The position numbers were made by a program, and so were the translations under genes. A stretch of 41,068 nucleotides of DNA, from assembly GCA_900541915.1 (NCBI GenBank), contig UQLS01000017.1, positions 1-41,068 on the forward strand. Direction: 5' to 3'. Positions within the stretch are counted from its first letter, which is position 1; each line of letters begins with the position of its first letter. The DNA is from an uncultured Phascolarctobacterium sp. GTDB lineage: Bacteria; Bacillota; Negativicutes; Acidaminococcales; Acidaminococcaceae. Shown here piece after piece: positions 8,136 to 16,786 of this stretch. The notes beneath the pieces were generated by a model. The model was not told where the DNA came from, did no database searches, and was given only the letters and a program-made list of their open reading frames with translations.

Positions 8136-10061
8136 TTATTTACTTTCAGCATCTGTAGGAGCACTAACTGCGTCTTGTACTGCCGGTTCCTGCACTGCAG
8201 ACACTTCCTGTACAACCGCTTCTTTGGAAGGTTCTTTAATACCCAGTTCTGCTTTTTCTTCTGCAGAAAGGATATGACCATATTTAATCAGCTCGCTGAT
8301 TTCATCGGCTTCCAAAGTTTCGCGCTCAATAAGAGCTTCTGCAATAACATGCAGTTTATCAATATTATCAGACAGCAGTTTTTCAGTTGCTGCATAAGCA
8401 TCTTCAATAAAGGAACGTACTTCCTTATCAATTTCTGCCGCAACCTCTTCACTGTAATCCTTATCACGGGCAATATCGCGGCCAAGGAATACCTGGTCCT
8501 GACGATGACCAAAGGTTACAGGTCCGATATTCTCACTCATGCCATACTCGCAGATCATCTGTCTTGCCAATGTAGTAGCACGCTGCAAGTCATTGCTTGC
8601 ACCGCTGGAAATCTCTTTCAGCACCAGTGCTTCTGCTACACGGCCGCCCAGCAATACTTTAAGTTCATCCAGCATCTCACTGCGGGTTGCATAATATCTG
8701 TCCTCTTTAGGCAGGCTTAAAGTATAACCGCCTGCGCGTCCGCGCGGAATAATAGTTACCTTGTGCACGGGGTCAGTATTATCAAGCAGCATACCTACTA
8801 CGGTATGACCGCCTTCATGGTATGCAGTAAGGCGCTTTTCCTTATCACTGATAACACGGCTCTTGCGTTCCGGTCCCATGATAACACGTTCTGCAGCTTC
8901 TTCCATTTCCGGCATGTTGATAACTTTTTTATTTTTGCGGGCAGTCATAAGTGCTGCTTCGTTAACCAGATTGCTTAAATCAGCACCGGTAAAACCGGGA
9001 GTACGCTGAGCAATAACATTGAGCTCAACATCCTGTCCGATGGGCTTGCCTTTAACATGCACTTTCAAAATTTCCTGACGTCCTTTAATATCAGGACGGT
9101 CTACAACAATCTGACGGTCAAAACGGCCAGGACGCAAAAGCGCAGGGTCAAGGATGTCCGGACGGTTAGTAGCCGCAATCATGATGATGCCTTCATCAGC
9201 ACCAAAACCATCCATTTCAACCAACAACTGGTTCAAAGTCTGCTCGCGTTCATCATGACCGCCGCCAAGACCAGCACCGCGCTGACGGCCTACAGCATCG
9301 ATTTCATCGATAAATACTATACAAGGAGCGCTTTTCTTTGCCTGTTCAAACAAGTCGCGTACACGGGATGCACCAACACCAACAAACATTTCTACGAAGT
9401 CGGAGCCGGAGATACTGAAAAACGGTACGCCTGCTTCACCGGCAACAGCCTTGGCAAGCAAGGTTTTACCGGTACCAGGAGGTCCATAAAGCAATACACC
9501 TTTAGGAATTTTTGCTCCCAATTCATTATACTTCTGGGGATGCTTCAGAAATTCTACAACTTCTTCCAGTTCCTGCTTAGCTTCATCAGCACCGGCAACA
9601 TCCTTAAAAGTAACCTTTACCTTATCTTCATCATAACGGCGTGCACGACTTTTGCCGAAGTTCATCACACGTCCGCCGCCGCCATTGCTTTGATTCATCA
9701 GCAAGAACCACAAGCCTACAATAAGCAGCATAGGCAGCATAGAACTTAAGATCCCAGTCCACCAGGGCGGCTGCGGAGGAAGTTCTGCTCTGATTTCTAC
9801 ATTCTTGGCTTCAAGTCTGGAAATCAATGTGTCATCATCGGGCACAACAGTAGAAAACTCCTGTCCATCCTTTAATTTACCGCTGATAATATTATCAACA
9901 ATAGTTACCTGTTTTATATCATCCTGCTGTACATGCTGTAAAAAGCTGGTATAGCTCATATCATCTTTTTTCTCAGTACCGCCGGAATAATAATCAAACA
10001 TCCAGATCATGACGATAATAATCAGCAGATAAAAAGTTACGTTCTTAAAAAATTTATTCAA
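8136..10061 (-). CDS. ftsH: ATP-dependent zinc metalloprotease FtsH
   Basis: 641 residues. This membrane-anchored AAA+ protease degrades misfolded membrane proteins and regulators. There are two transmembrane helices (about 8-24 and 103-122) with a short extracytoplasmic domain between them. The AAA domain has Walker A GPPGTGKT (193-200), Walker B IVFIDEID (248-255) and the SRH region ATNRPDILDPALLRPGRFDR. The zinc site is HEGGH (415-419). The C-terminus is an acidic, Ala/Val-rich tail. The start codon is TTG: AAGGAGG lies 8 nt before it and no ATG precedes the first membrane helix. It has its own promoter, immediately after hpt. Confidence 0.97.
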   Translation of the reverse strand: MNKFFKNVTFYLLIIIVMIWMFDYYSGGTEKKDDMSYTSFLQHVQQDDIKQVTIVDNIISGKLKDGQEFSTVVPDDDTLISRLEAKNVEIRAELPPQPPWWTGILSSMLPMLLIVGLWFLLMNQSNGGGGRVMNFGKSRARRYDEDKVKVTFKDVAGADEAKQELEEVVEFLKHPQKYNELGAKIPKGVLLYGPPGTGKTLLAKAVAGEAGVPFFSISGSDFVEMFVGVGASRVRDLFEQAKKSAPCIVFIDEIDAVGRQRGAGLGGGHDEREQTLNQLLVEMDGFGADEGIIMIAATNRPDILDPALLRPGRFDRQIVVDRPDIKGRQEILKVHVKGKPIGQDVELNVIAQRTPGFTGADLSNLVNEAALMTARKNKKVINMPEMEEAAERVIMGPERKSRVISDKEKRLTAYHEGGHTVVGMLLDNTDPVHKVTIIPRGRAGGYTLSLPKEDRYYATRSEMLDELKVLLGGRVAEALVLKEISSGASNDLQRATTLARQMICEYGMSENIGPVTFGHRQDQVFLGRDIARDKDYSEEVAAEIDKEVRSFIEDAYAATEKLLSDNIDKLHVIAEALIERETLEADEISELIKYGHILSAEEKAELGIKEPSKEAVVQEVSAVQEPAVQDAVSAPTDAESK

Positions 10062-10098
10062 GTACGTATCCTCCTTCTACTAAAATTTACACTTTTTT

Positions 10099-10127
10099 AT
10101 TATAGTATACTCTACTTGATTAAACAA
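10099..10127 (-). promoter_or_regulatory. Promoter of ftsH
   Basis: Minus-strand TTGTTT (10122-10127), a 17-nt spacer and a perfect TATAAT (10099-10104) lie between hpt and ftsH. Confidence 0.6.
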
Positions 10128-10137
10128 CTCTTATTTA

Positions 10138-10680
10138 TTAGCTGCGTGCATAAACAGAGGATTTCAAAACACCGATATACGGCAGATTACGATAATCTCC
10201 TGCATAATCAAGACCATAACCTACAACAAATTCATCAGGAATTTTAAAGCCTACGTAATCAGCTTCCAAACCGTTAATTCTGCGTTCAGACTTATCACAC
10301 AGCGCAACAGTCTTCAAAGAAGCAGGTTTCTGGATTTTCAGCATATTGCTGATAGCCGCAAAGGTTACACCGCTGTCGATAATGTCATCAATCAGCAGTA
10401 CATGTTTACCAGCTATATTTTCGCTGATATCCAGTCTTACCTTTACACTGCCGGTAGTAGAAGTGCCGTCCCCATAAGAAGATGCCACCATAAAATCAAC
10501 ACGCAGCGGAATATCAATAGCTCTAGTTAAGTCAGTAGCAAACCAGGCTGCACCTTTGAGCAGGATAATTACTACTAAGTCTTTACCTTTATAATCTTCA
10601 CTGATTTGTCTGCCCATCTCACTGACACGTGCGTCAATTTCTTCTTTAGTCAGTAAAACCTGTTTAATATCGTTATTCAT
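10138..10680 (-). CDS. hpt: Hypoxanthine phosphoribosyltransferase
   Basis: 180 residues, the usual size. It salvages hypoxanthine (and guanine) to IMP/GMP using PRPP. The PRPP-binding motif is VLLIDDIIDSGVT (94-106), with two acidic residues before the DSG turn; the flexible-loop region is SSYGDGTSTTG (67-77). The start overlaps the end of tilS by 8 nt, and AAGGAG lies inside tilS, so translation is coupled. The tilS-hpt-ftsH order is conserved across Firmicutes. Confidence 0.96.
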   Translation of the reverse strand: MNNDIKQVLLTKEEIDARVSEMGRQISEDYKGKDLVVIILLKGAAWFATDLTRAIDIPLRVDFMVASSYGDGTSTTGSVKVRLDISENIAGKHVLLIDDIIDSGVTFAAISNMLKIQKPASLKTVALCDKSERRINGLEADYVGFKIPDEFVVGYGLDYAGDYRNLPYIGVLKSSVYARS

Positions 10681-12064
10681 TGTTCTGCTCCTTTGCTGTA
10701 TATTCTATATCTAACCACAAATCATATTCTCCCGGCTGCCAGGCTCCGTTAGCAACGCCAAAAATTCCCAGAATCCTGCTGCCGCAGCATACCAGTAATT
10801 TACTGTCACGCTGCTGACGAGGAATTTTTCGATCGATAAAATAATCTTTCAGCTTTTTGCCGCCGCTGCCGCCATAAGGATAAAACCTGTCGCCGTTTTT
10901 ACGGCATCGCACAGTTAATTTCTCATTTACAAGCTTTGCCGGATAGATTATATTCTTACCTGTCAAAACAGGCTTTTCCTGCAGTATTCTTACATGCAGG
11001 CTGCCAGTTTCTACCTGTACAACCATACCATCCTGTACAGGCAGCTGTACTTCAGACATTGCTTTCTGTACTACATTTACGTTCAACTGCTTAGAAAAAA
11101 TGAGCTTTTCATACTCATACACTGCCTGTAACTTCTGCGGCAGCTGCAGTCGCTGTCCGCTCCTGTTATTCAAGCATAGCTTATCTAACGCTGCAGTATG
11201 CTTATAACCAAGCTCTGTTCCGCCAGCAGCAAAATAAGCCCTGCGCAACAGACGAGTTCGCACTGACATTGCTAATTCAGGCCAAGCACAAGTCGACAGC
11301 AACAGTTTATCCTGCTGCCAGCTTACTCTTTTGGAAAACTCCTGCTCTACCAGTGCAGCAAAATATTCTTCATCTTCCTGCAGAAGCTGCGCAGTCTGTA
11401 TAAGAGCCTTCTTTATTTCAGGATTAAAATTCTGCTCCAAATACGGCAAAAGCTGCAGGCGGACTCTGTTGCGGGTATAATAAACATCGTCATTGCTGCT
11501 GTCATGACAGTAATTAACTTGCTGCAAGGTACAATAAGTTTCCAGTTCCGCTCTTGTTAAGCCCAAAAACGGCCGCAAAATACGTCCATTTCGCTCTGAC
11601 ATGCCGCTTAACCCTGCCGTACCAGCACCTCTCAGTAATTTTAACAGAATAGTTTCTGCCTGGTCATCACTATGATGGGCAGTAACAATCCAATTTGCTT
11701 TTACTTTATCAGCTTGTGCTTCCAGTGCCTGATAACGCAACGTTCTGGCAGCGTTTTCTACGGATATACCTGCCTGCTTACTGTATTGCAGTACATCTAC
11801 ATGCTGACAGCAAAATGCTAAGCTTCTTGCCTTGCAAAACTGCTCTACCATCTGCGCATCTCGCAGCGCTTCATCGCCTCGCAAGCCATGCTCCACATGC
11901 AGCACAAAAACGCGGCAATATTCTTCCTGCTCTAACTGGCACAAACCTTCTGCTAATGCCATAGAATCTGCACCGCCGCTGACAGCTGCCACAATGGTAC
12001 TTCCGACAGGTATAGCTTTTTTCAGTGCCTTTGCGACTTTATTTATAATACGCTGCCCTTCCAT
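10673..12064 (-). CDS. tilS: tRNA(Ile)-lysidine synthetase
   Basis: 463 residues. It converts the wobble cytidine of tRNA-Ile(CAU) to lysidine, so the tRNA reads AUA and is charged with Ile; essential in most bacteria. The N-terminal PP-loop ATPase motif is SGGADSMAL (29-37). HHSDDQAETILLKLLRGAG follows in the catalytic domain. The C-terminal domain has the TilS signature around RCRKNGDRFYPYG and KKLKDYFIDRKIPR. AGGAGAGG precedes the ATG. It is the middle gene of yabR-tilS-hpt. Confidence 0.95.
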   Translation of the reverse strand: MEGQRIINKVAKALKKAIPVGSTIVAAVSGGADSMALAEGLCQLEQEEYCRVFVLHVEHGLRGDEALRDAQMVEQFCKARSLAFCCQHVDVLQYSKQAGISVENAARTLRYQALEAQADKVKANWIVTAHHSDDQAETILLKLLRGAGTAGLSGMSERNGRILRPFLGLTRAELETYCTLQQVNYCHDSSNDDVYYTRNRVRLQLLPYLEQNFNPEIKKALIQTAQLLQEDEEYFAALVEQEFSKRVSWQQDKLLLSTCAWPELAMSVRTRLLRRAYFAAGGTELGYKHTAALDKLCLNNRSGQRLQLPQKLQAVYEYEKLIFSKQLNVNVVQKAMSEVQLPVQDGMVVQVETGSLHVRILQEKPVLTGKNIIYPAKLVNEKLTVRCRKNGDRFYPYGGSGGKKLKDYFIDRKIPRQQRDSKLLVCCGSRILGIFGVANGAWQPGEYDLWLDIEYTAKEQNNE

Positions 12065-12084
12065 AGGCCTCTCCTATGTAAAAT

Positions 12085-12112
12085 AAAGGGCACCCTATAA
12101 GAGCGCCCCTCT
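12085..12112 (-). terminator. Weak hairpin between yabR and tilS
   Basis: Minus strand: AGGGGCGC and GGTGCCCT pair with one bulge and a wobble, followed by TTTATTTT. It could partly end the S1-protein transcript before tilS. Confidence 0.5.
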
Positions 12113-12118
12113 TCACTA

Positions 12119-12568
12119 TTATCTTTCGCGTCTGGCACCGCGGCCGCCGCGTTTTGATTCAGTATTACGTTTTAAATCCAGCATACGATCGTCGCTGTCT
12201 TTCAGGAATTTAGACAATTTATCTTCAAAAGAAAGAGTCGGCACAGTTCTTGCACTCTGCTGACGCATACCTCCGCGGCGTTCTCTGTTATCTGCCTGCG
12301 GACGCTGCGGTTTAGGCTGCGGAGCGGCAGGAGGCGGAGTAAGCTGCTTAATGGACAATCCGATTTTGCCGCGCTCGTCAATGGATAAAACTTTTACTTT
12401 TACTTTGTCATGTTCTTTCAGAAAGTCATGTACGTCTTTTACATAGACATTGGATACTTCAGAAATATGGATAAGACCCACTTTGCCTTCCGGCAGTTGC
12501 ACAAACGCGCCAAAATTGGTGATGCCTGTAACTTCACCCTCTAAAATAGCACCTACTTCAAGTGACAT
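12119..12568 (-). CDS. S1-domain RNA-binding protein (YabR-like)
   Basis: 149 residues. An S1 RNA-binding domain fills about residues 1-72 (VGAILEGEVTGITNFGAFVQ, GLIHISEVS, VKVKVLSIDERGKIGLSIKQL). A long, basic, Pro/Arg/Gln-rich disordered tail ends in RGGRGARRER. I moved the start to the ATG at 12568: AAGGGGGA lies upstream, and the 14 extra codons of the longer frame are not conserved-looking. YabR proteins sit next to divIC in Bacillus and Clostridia and probably bind rRNA or mRNA; the exact role is not settled. Confidence 0.88.
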   Translation of the reverse strand: MSLEVGAILEGEVTGITNFGAFVQLPEGKVGLIHISEVSNVYVKDVHDFLKEHDKVKVKVLSIDERGKIGLSIKQLTPPPAAPQPKPQRPQADNRERRGGMRQQSARTVPTLSFEDKLSKFLKDSDDRMLDLKRNTESKRGGRGARRER

Positions 12569-12708
12569 TGAGAAAAAAATCCCCCTTAAAAAATCTTTAT
12601 ACTTAATCATTATACTCTTTGCAAAAACGCAGTGTCAACAGAATGTTCAAAATAGTATGGTATATTTTATCTGTTTCTCAACATTTATTTCAATCTCCTG
12701 AAAAAAGA

Positions 12709-12738
12709 AAAACAGCTTAATTAAAATTAAGCTGTTTT
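12709..12738 (-). terminator. Terminator of divIC
   Basis: A perfect 14-bp inverted repeat AAAACAGCTTAATT with a 2-nt centre; its outer A/T pairs supply the terminal T-run on the minus strand. It lies just behind the divIC stop. Confidence 0.75.
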
Positions 12739-12742
12739 CTCA

Positions 12743-13078
12743 TTATTTATTTTCCTGCGGCTTATCTTTATCCTTTTCATTTTCCACGATAAAGACAGGT
12801 ATTTCATTTTTCTTGACCATGTTGTATTCTTCACGGGCAAGCTTTTCAATATAACCTGGATTCTGCAAATTTTGTTTTTCAGTTTCCAGTGCCGAATTTT
12901 TCTTTTCCATCTGCTCTACTCTTTGCTGAGTGGCTTCTTTTTCCTGTCTGATCTGATAAATCTGATATTCCTGCCGAGCTAAAATACCGATACAGATAAT
13001 AGTAACCAGCAACAAAATAAGCTTGAACACACTCTTTTTACTTTTCTTCTGCTGTCTGCGTCTTACCATATCATGCAC
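12743..13078 (-). CDS. divIC: Septum formation initiator protein (DivIC/FtsB family)
   Basis: 111 residues. A short basic cytoplasmic N-terminus is followed by one membrane helix (about 18-34), an extracytoplasmic coiled coil (about 38-75, heptad-like with Gln/Glu) and the family signature NPGYIEKLAREEYNMVKKNE (73-92). These proteins form the FtsB/FtsL/FtsQ (DivIC/FtsL/DivIB) complex that activates septal wall synthesis. It is flanked by terminators on both sides, so it may be transcribed alone. In sporulating relatives yabP and yabQ lie directly upstream; they are absent here. Confidence 0.9.
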   Translation of the reverse strand: MHDMVRRRQQKKSKKSVFKLILLLVTIICIGILARQEYQIYQIRQEKEATQQRVEQMEKKNSALETEKQNLQNPGYIEKLAREEYNMVKKNEIPVFIVENEKDKDKPQENK

Positions 13079-13126
13079 ATCCTTTCGGCTACCTCAGACC
13101 ATCACTCATCATCGACAGGACAAAAA

Positions 13127-13151
13127 ATGCCCAGCTGTAAAAGCCGGGCAT
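13127..13151 (-). terminator. Terminator of hup
   Basis: Minus strand: ATGCCCGGCT/AGCTGGGCAT (10 bp with one G-T), a 5-nt loop and then TTTTTT. Confidence 0.9.
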
Positions 13152-13163
13152 CCATTCAGAAAA

Positions 13164-13442
13164 TTATTTTTTTGCAACAACGTCTTTGAAAGCTTTACCA
13201 GCTTTGAAAGCCGGAACTTGAGCTGCTTCAATGATAATTTCTTCACCAGTACGCGGGTTTTTGCCCATGCGTTCTTTACGAACACGAGCTTCGAAAGTGC
13301 CGAAGTCAATCAGTTGTACTTTGCCGTCAGCTGCAACTTCTTCTTTTACAGTGTCAAGAAATGCATTAACAGTCTTTTCAACGTCTTTTTTAGTCAGGCC
13401 AGTTTTTTCTGCTACTGCAGTAATTAATTCGGTTTTGTTCAT
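13164..13442 (-). CDS. hup: HU family DNA-binding protein
   Basis: 92 residues, a full-length HU. It bends and compacts DNA as a dimer. The N-terminal helices (MNKTELITAVAEKTGLTKKD) form the dimer base. The DNA-clasping beta arm is in GTFEARVRKERMGKNPRTGEEI, with the invariant Pro-Arg tip at about 63-64. It has its own promoter and strong terminator, which fits an abundant protein. It occupies the slot between mazG and divIC where Bacillus has yabO (rqcP), yabP and yabQ. Confidence 0.96.
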   Translation of the reverse strand: MNKTELITAVAEKTGLTKKDVEKTVNAFLDTVKEEVAADGKVQLIDFGTFEARVRKERMGKNPRTGEEIIIEAAQVPAFKAGKAFKDVVAKK

Positions 13443-13516
13443 CGTAAGATCCCCCTTAATTATTAAATTAAGTAAATAATTGTTAATATTTACATAACTT
13501 TACTAATACTCAATGA

Positions 13517-13545
13517 CGTATACTCATGATATTATTCTACGTCAA
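13517..13545 (-). promoter_or_regulatory. Promoter of hup
   Basis: Minus-strand TTGACG (13540-13545), a 17-nt spacer and TATACG (13517-13522) precede a roughly 70-nt AT-rich leader and the GGGGGA ribosome binding site. Confidence 0.6.
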
Positions 13546-13604
13546 AGCCTGTATTCCTTCAATCTACCGTGTTATTGTAACAAATGTCGCAAAAAAAATC
13601 CAGC

Positions 13605-15140
13605 TTATTTTTTATTTTTCTGCAACATAATCTTTTCCTGTTTTTTAGCTTCTGCCCAAAAAGCATCTAACTCTGCAAGAGAAAAATCTTCCCAGCTGCG
13701 GCCGCTGTTTTTCACTTGCTCTTCCACGTAATTAAATCTGCTGAAAAACCTATTGTTAGTACCATTTAAAGCAGCTTCCGGTTCAATTTTATTATGTCTT
13801 GCATAATTAACTATAGCAAAAAGCAAATCTCCCAATTCGCTTTCTGCTGCTGCCTTATCGCCAGCATGTAAAGCTTCTAACAATTCAGCAGTTTCTTCCT
13901 GTACTTTATTCCAAACAGCTTCTTTATTATCCCAGTCAAAACCAACCTTAGCAGCCTTGCCCTGCAGCTTATATGCTCTTAATAATGCAGGCAAGCCCTG
14001 TGATACACCATCAAGCACATGTGTACGTTCTGTTTTTTCCTGTTTTTTAATCTGTTCCCAGTTCTTCAAAACCTCGTCACTGTCTGCTACATCCAGATTG
14101 CCAAACACATGAGGATGACGGCGAATCAGTTTATCCGTTACTTCGTCAATAACTTCCTGCAAATCAAAGCGTCCTGCTTCCTTAGCCATCTGGGCATGGA
14201 ACACAACCTGCATCAGAACATCGCCCAATTCCTCTCGCATACCTGCAACATCATCATTATCTACAGCTTCCATGAATTCATAAACTTCTTCTATCATATT
14301 GCTGCGAATGCTGGTATGTGTCTGTTCTCTATCCCACGGGCAGCCATCAGGTTCTCTCAATGTCTGCATAACATCTACCAGCGGCTGAATATCAACATCA
14401 TCATAACCAGGCTCTTCAACAAATTCATATTCTTCCTGTTCTGGCTGCGGCATCATAGTTTCTTCTTTCTCCAACAGCGGCGGCACAAAAATACTGGTCA
14501 AATGATCAATATGCTGCTGTCTGTCCAGCTCATACAGCTTTATCGGACGACATTCTTCATCCGGCAAGCCAAGATTGCGCAGGAAATATATCTCATAATC
14601 ATCATCAAGAGTTTCCATCAGTCCAAGTTTCAAGTCAGATGCAACCAGCTTGCTGTAGACCTGGGTAATCATCAGAGGATAATTACCGGCTTCAGCTACA
14701 GCACCAAAATCCTGCGCATCAATAATACGCAGTCCGGCAATAGGATCAATACCAAGTTCCACATATGCCAAATCCAAAAAGCTCATAGCCGGTTTAATGC
14801 AAACTTCGACACCCTGCTCTTTGCCGCGTCTGCGCAGCAATACTACAGTGCGTTCAGCAACCAGCGGACTGCCCGGCACAGCATATACCACATCAGTGTT
14901 TTCAGCCTGCTGCAGCACATGCGCAGTTATGTTATCATAAACCTCTTCAAAAGATTTTCCCTGTTCATAAAAATTATCACAAGAAGTAAACTGAACACCG
15001 CGCTTTTCCAGTTCTGCTACTGTAGGATGCACTGCTGTGCGCAAAATTACTTTTGCGCTGTTCTGCAAAAGCTCCATGGTTTCCAAGGATAAATTTCCGG
15101 CAGCACCGGGACCTAAACCAACTATCGTAACTTTACCCAT
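13605..15140 (-). CDS. mazG: YabN-type MazG: tetrapyrrole methylase domain plus NTP pyrophosphohydrolase
   Basis: 511 residues. The N-terminal third to half is a SAM-dependent tetrapyrrole-methylase fold (GLGPGAAGNLSLETMELL, YAVPGSPLVAERTV). The rest carries two MazG helical repeats: LREPDGCPWDREQTH with EEVYEF and EELGDVLMQVVFHAQ, then QEETAELLEAL and SELGDLLFAIVNYAR. The E-x-x-E and E-x-x-D pairs bind Mg2+ and hydrolyse nucleoside triphosphates, probably non-canonical ones. This fusion is typical of the Bacillus yabN position after spoVB. The role of the methylase half is not known. Confidence 0.93.
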   Translation of the reverse strand: MGKVTIVGLGPGAAGNLSLETMELLQNSAKVILRTAVHPTVAELEKRGVQFTSCDNFYEQGKSFEEVYDNITAHVLQQAENTDVVYAVPGSPLVAERTVVLLRRRGKEQGVEVCIKPAMSFLDLAYVELGIDPIAGLRIIDAQDFGAVAEAGNYPLMITQVYSKLVASDLKLGLMETLDDDYEIYFLRNLGLPDEECRPIKLYELDRQQHIDHLTSIFVPPLLEKEETMMPQPEQEEYEFVEEPGYDDVDIQPLVDVMQTLREPDGCPWDREQTHTSIRSNMIEEVYEFMEAVDNDDVAGMREELGDVLMQVVFHAQMAKEAGRFDLQEVIDEVTDKLIRRHPHVFGNLDVADSDEVLKNWEQIKKQEKTERTHVLDGVSQGLPALLRAYKLQGKAAKVGFDWDNKEAVWNKVQEETAELLEALHAGDKAAAESELGDLLFAIVNYARHNKIEPEAALNGTNNRFFSRFNYVEEQVKNSGRSWEDFSLAELDAFWAEAKKQEKIMLQKNKK

Positions 15141-15161
15141 TGTATACGCCTTCTTTCCTTA

Positions 15162-16727
15162 TTATTTTAAAAACTTTCTTATAAGCGGCATTTCCCGCAG
15201 TTCTTTTTTATTGGTAATCCCCAAAATGAGCAACAGTACTGCATATAAAACTGCAGCAATAATTATCGCTGAAACATCTGCCAATGCTTTTAAAGGCAAT
15301 ACGCCTAATAAAAGCGGATGCAGGTAATGTACCGCAATACCCATCAGCAGAGCTGCACAGACAATCTTTGCTATAATCCGCCAGGGGAAGTATATTTTAT
15401 ATTTCCGTAAAACGAAAATATTTAAAGCCGTAGCCAGAGCAAAATTTATATTTGTCGCCCATGCCGCACCAGCAACATTATTTGCCGCATCAGTTAAAAA
15501 CCATACCGCTGCCACTTTAGCCGCAATGCCGCACAGCATATTCAGCATCGGCACATTAATGATACCAATGCCCTGCAATACACCGGTACTAATCTGGTGC
15601 ATACCTAAAAGCCAGATAGCAGGACCGGAATGCATAATAGCTGTAGCTGCTTTTGCTGTTCCATATAAAAGCAGTGAAATCGGCTCAGCCAAGACACTCA
15701 TTCCCACTGCCGCCGGTACAGTAAGCAAGCAGCATAATTTCATCGCAGTAGAGGCTTTTTGTTCAATGCTGCTGCGAGCCTGCAGAATTTTTGCTTCCGA
15801 AACAGCAGGCACAAGGCTTGCAGCCAGCGACATGGTAGGAATGGTCGCCATCATCAGCAAAGGCTGCGCCATCCCCGCTAGGTAACCAAACAAAGTAGTA
15901 GCTTCATCAACGGCAAAACCACTGGCAACCAGCCTGTTAGGCACAAGCAGCATATCGATACTGCTGCTTATCGGCACCATAATATTAGCACAGGAAACCG
16001 GCAAAGCCAGCAGCATAAGTCTTTTTACTATACTGAAAGCACTGTCCTTTTGCACTGCTGGCTGCAATTGACCTTCCTGCATCTGCCAATGCTTTTTGTA
16101 CTTGCAGTAAAAAAAGCTTAATACAATTAAACCGGTAACACCGCCAGGAACAGCACCGAAAGCTGCTCCGGCAGCCGCATATTCCAGTCCGTAGGGCAGC
16201 AGCCAATATGCCAGCAGTACCATGGTCATTACACGGATCAGCTGCTCAAGAATCTGCGAAACCGCTGGCGGCGTCATCAGCTGATGACCCTGGAAAAACC
16301 CGCGGAAGCAAGCCAGTATCGTTGAAAAGAATACAGCTGGCGTTAAAGCAATTAAACCATAATAAGCACGCGAATCACTGATAATATTATTTTCAACCAG
16401 CCATCCTGCCGCTGCAAATAATGAACCGGCAAACAGCATTCCCGTAGCCGCCATCAAAACCAGCGATACTCTAAATACCCGCCGTACATTGTAATAATCA
16501 TTACGAGCTATTTTTTCTGCAACAATAATCGAAATAGCAATAGGAATTCCTGCTGATGAAACAGCCAACAGCAGCAGATAAACCGGATATGCCATCTGAT
16601 AAAGTCCGATACCCTCTCCCCCTAATAAACGGGAAAGCAGGATACGATTAAACGAGCCTATAACCTTGACCGTAAGTCCGGCCAGCGTCAGAATAGCGGC
16701 TCCGCGTAAAAACTTATCACTGCTCAT
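15162..16727 (-). CDS. SpoVB/MurJ-type polysaccharide (lipid II) flippase
   Basis: 521 residues and about 14 hydrophobic segments of the MOP/MVF flippase superfamily, beginning RGAAILTLAGLTVKVIGSFNRILLSRLLG. In Firmicutes this position (mfd-spoVT-spoVB-mazG) holds SpoVB/YabM. The homologue here could move lipid-linked wall or polysaccharide precursors across the membrane, in growth rather than sporulation, since no sporulation gene accompanies it. No catalytic motif separates MurJ from other members, so I leave the symbol empty. It lies 21 bp before mazG. Confidence 0.88.
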   Translation of the reverse strand: MSSDKFLRGAAILTLAGLTVKVIGSFNRILLSRLLGGEGIGLYQMAYPVYLLLLAVSSAGIPIAISIIVAEKIARNDYYNVRRVFRVSLVLMAATGMLFAGSLFAAAGWLVENNIISDSRAYYGLIALTPAVFFSTILACFRGFFQGHQLMTPPAVSQILEQLIRVMTMVLLAYWLLPYGLEYAAAGAAFGAVPGGVTGLIVLSFFYCKYKKHWQMQEGQLQPAVQKDSAFSIVKRLMLLALPVSCANIMVPISSSIDMLLVPNRLVASGFAVDEATTLFGYLAGMAQPLLMMATIPTMSLAASLVPAVSEAKILQARSSIEQKASTAMKLCCLLTVPAAVGMSVLAEPISLLLYGTAKAATAIMHSGPAIWLLGMHQISTGVLQGIGIINVPMLNMLCGIAAKVAAVWFLTDAANNVAGAAWATNINFALATALNIFVLRKYKIYFPWRIIAKIVCAALLMGIAVHYLHPLLLGVLPLKALADVSAIIIAAVLYAVLLLILGITNKKELREMPLIRKFLK

Positions 16728-16786
16728 AACGAATTCCTTTCTGCTTAATTCTACTAATCAAGCTAATTACAAAATTTCAGTATAAC

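Noticed and set aside
14019..15092. 357-codon plus-strand frame opposite mazG
   Set aside because: Antisense shadow of a well-supported two-domain protein; no family features.
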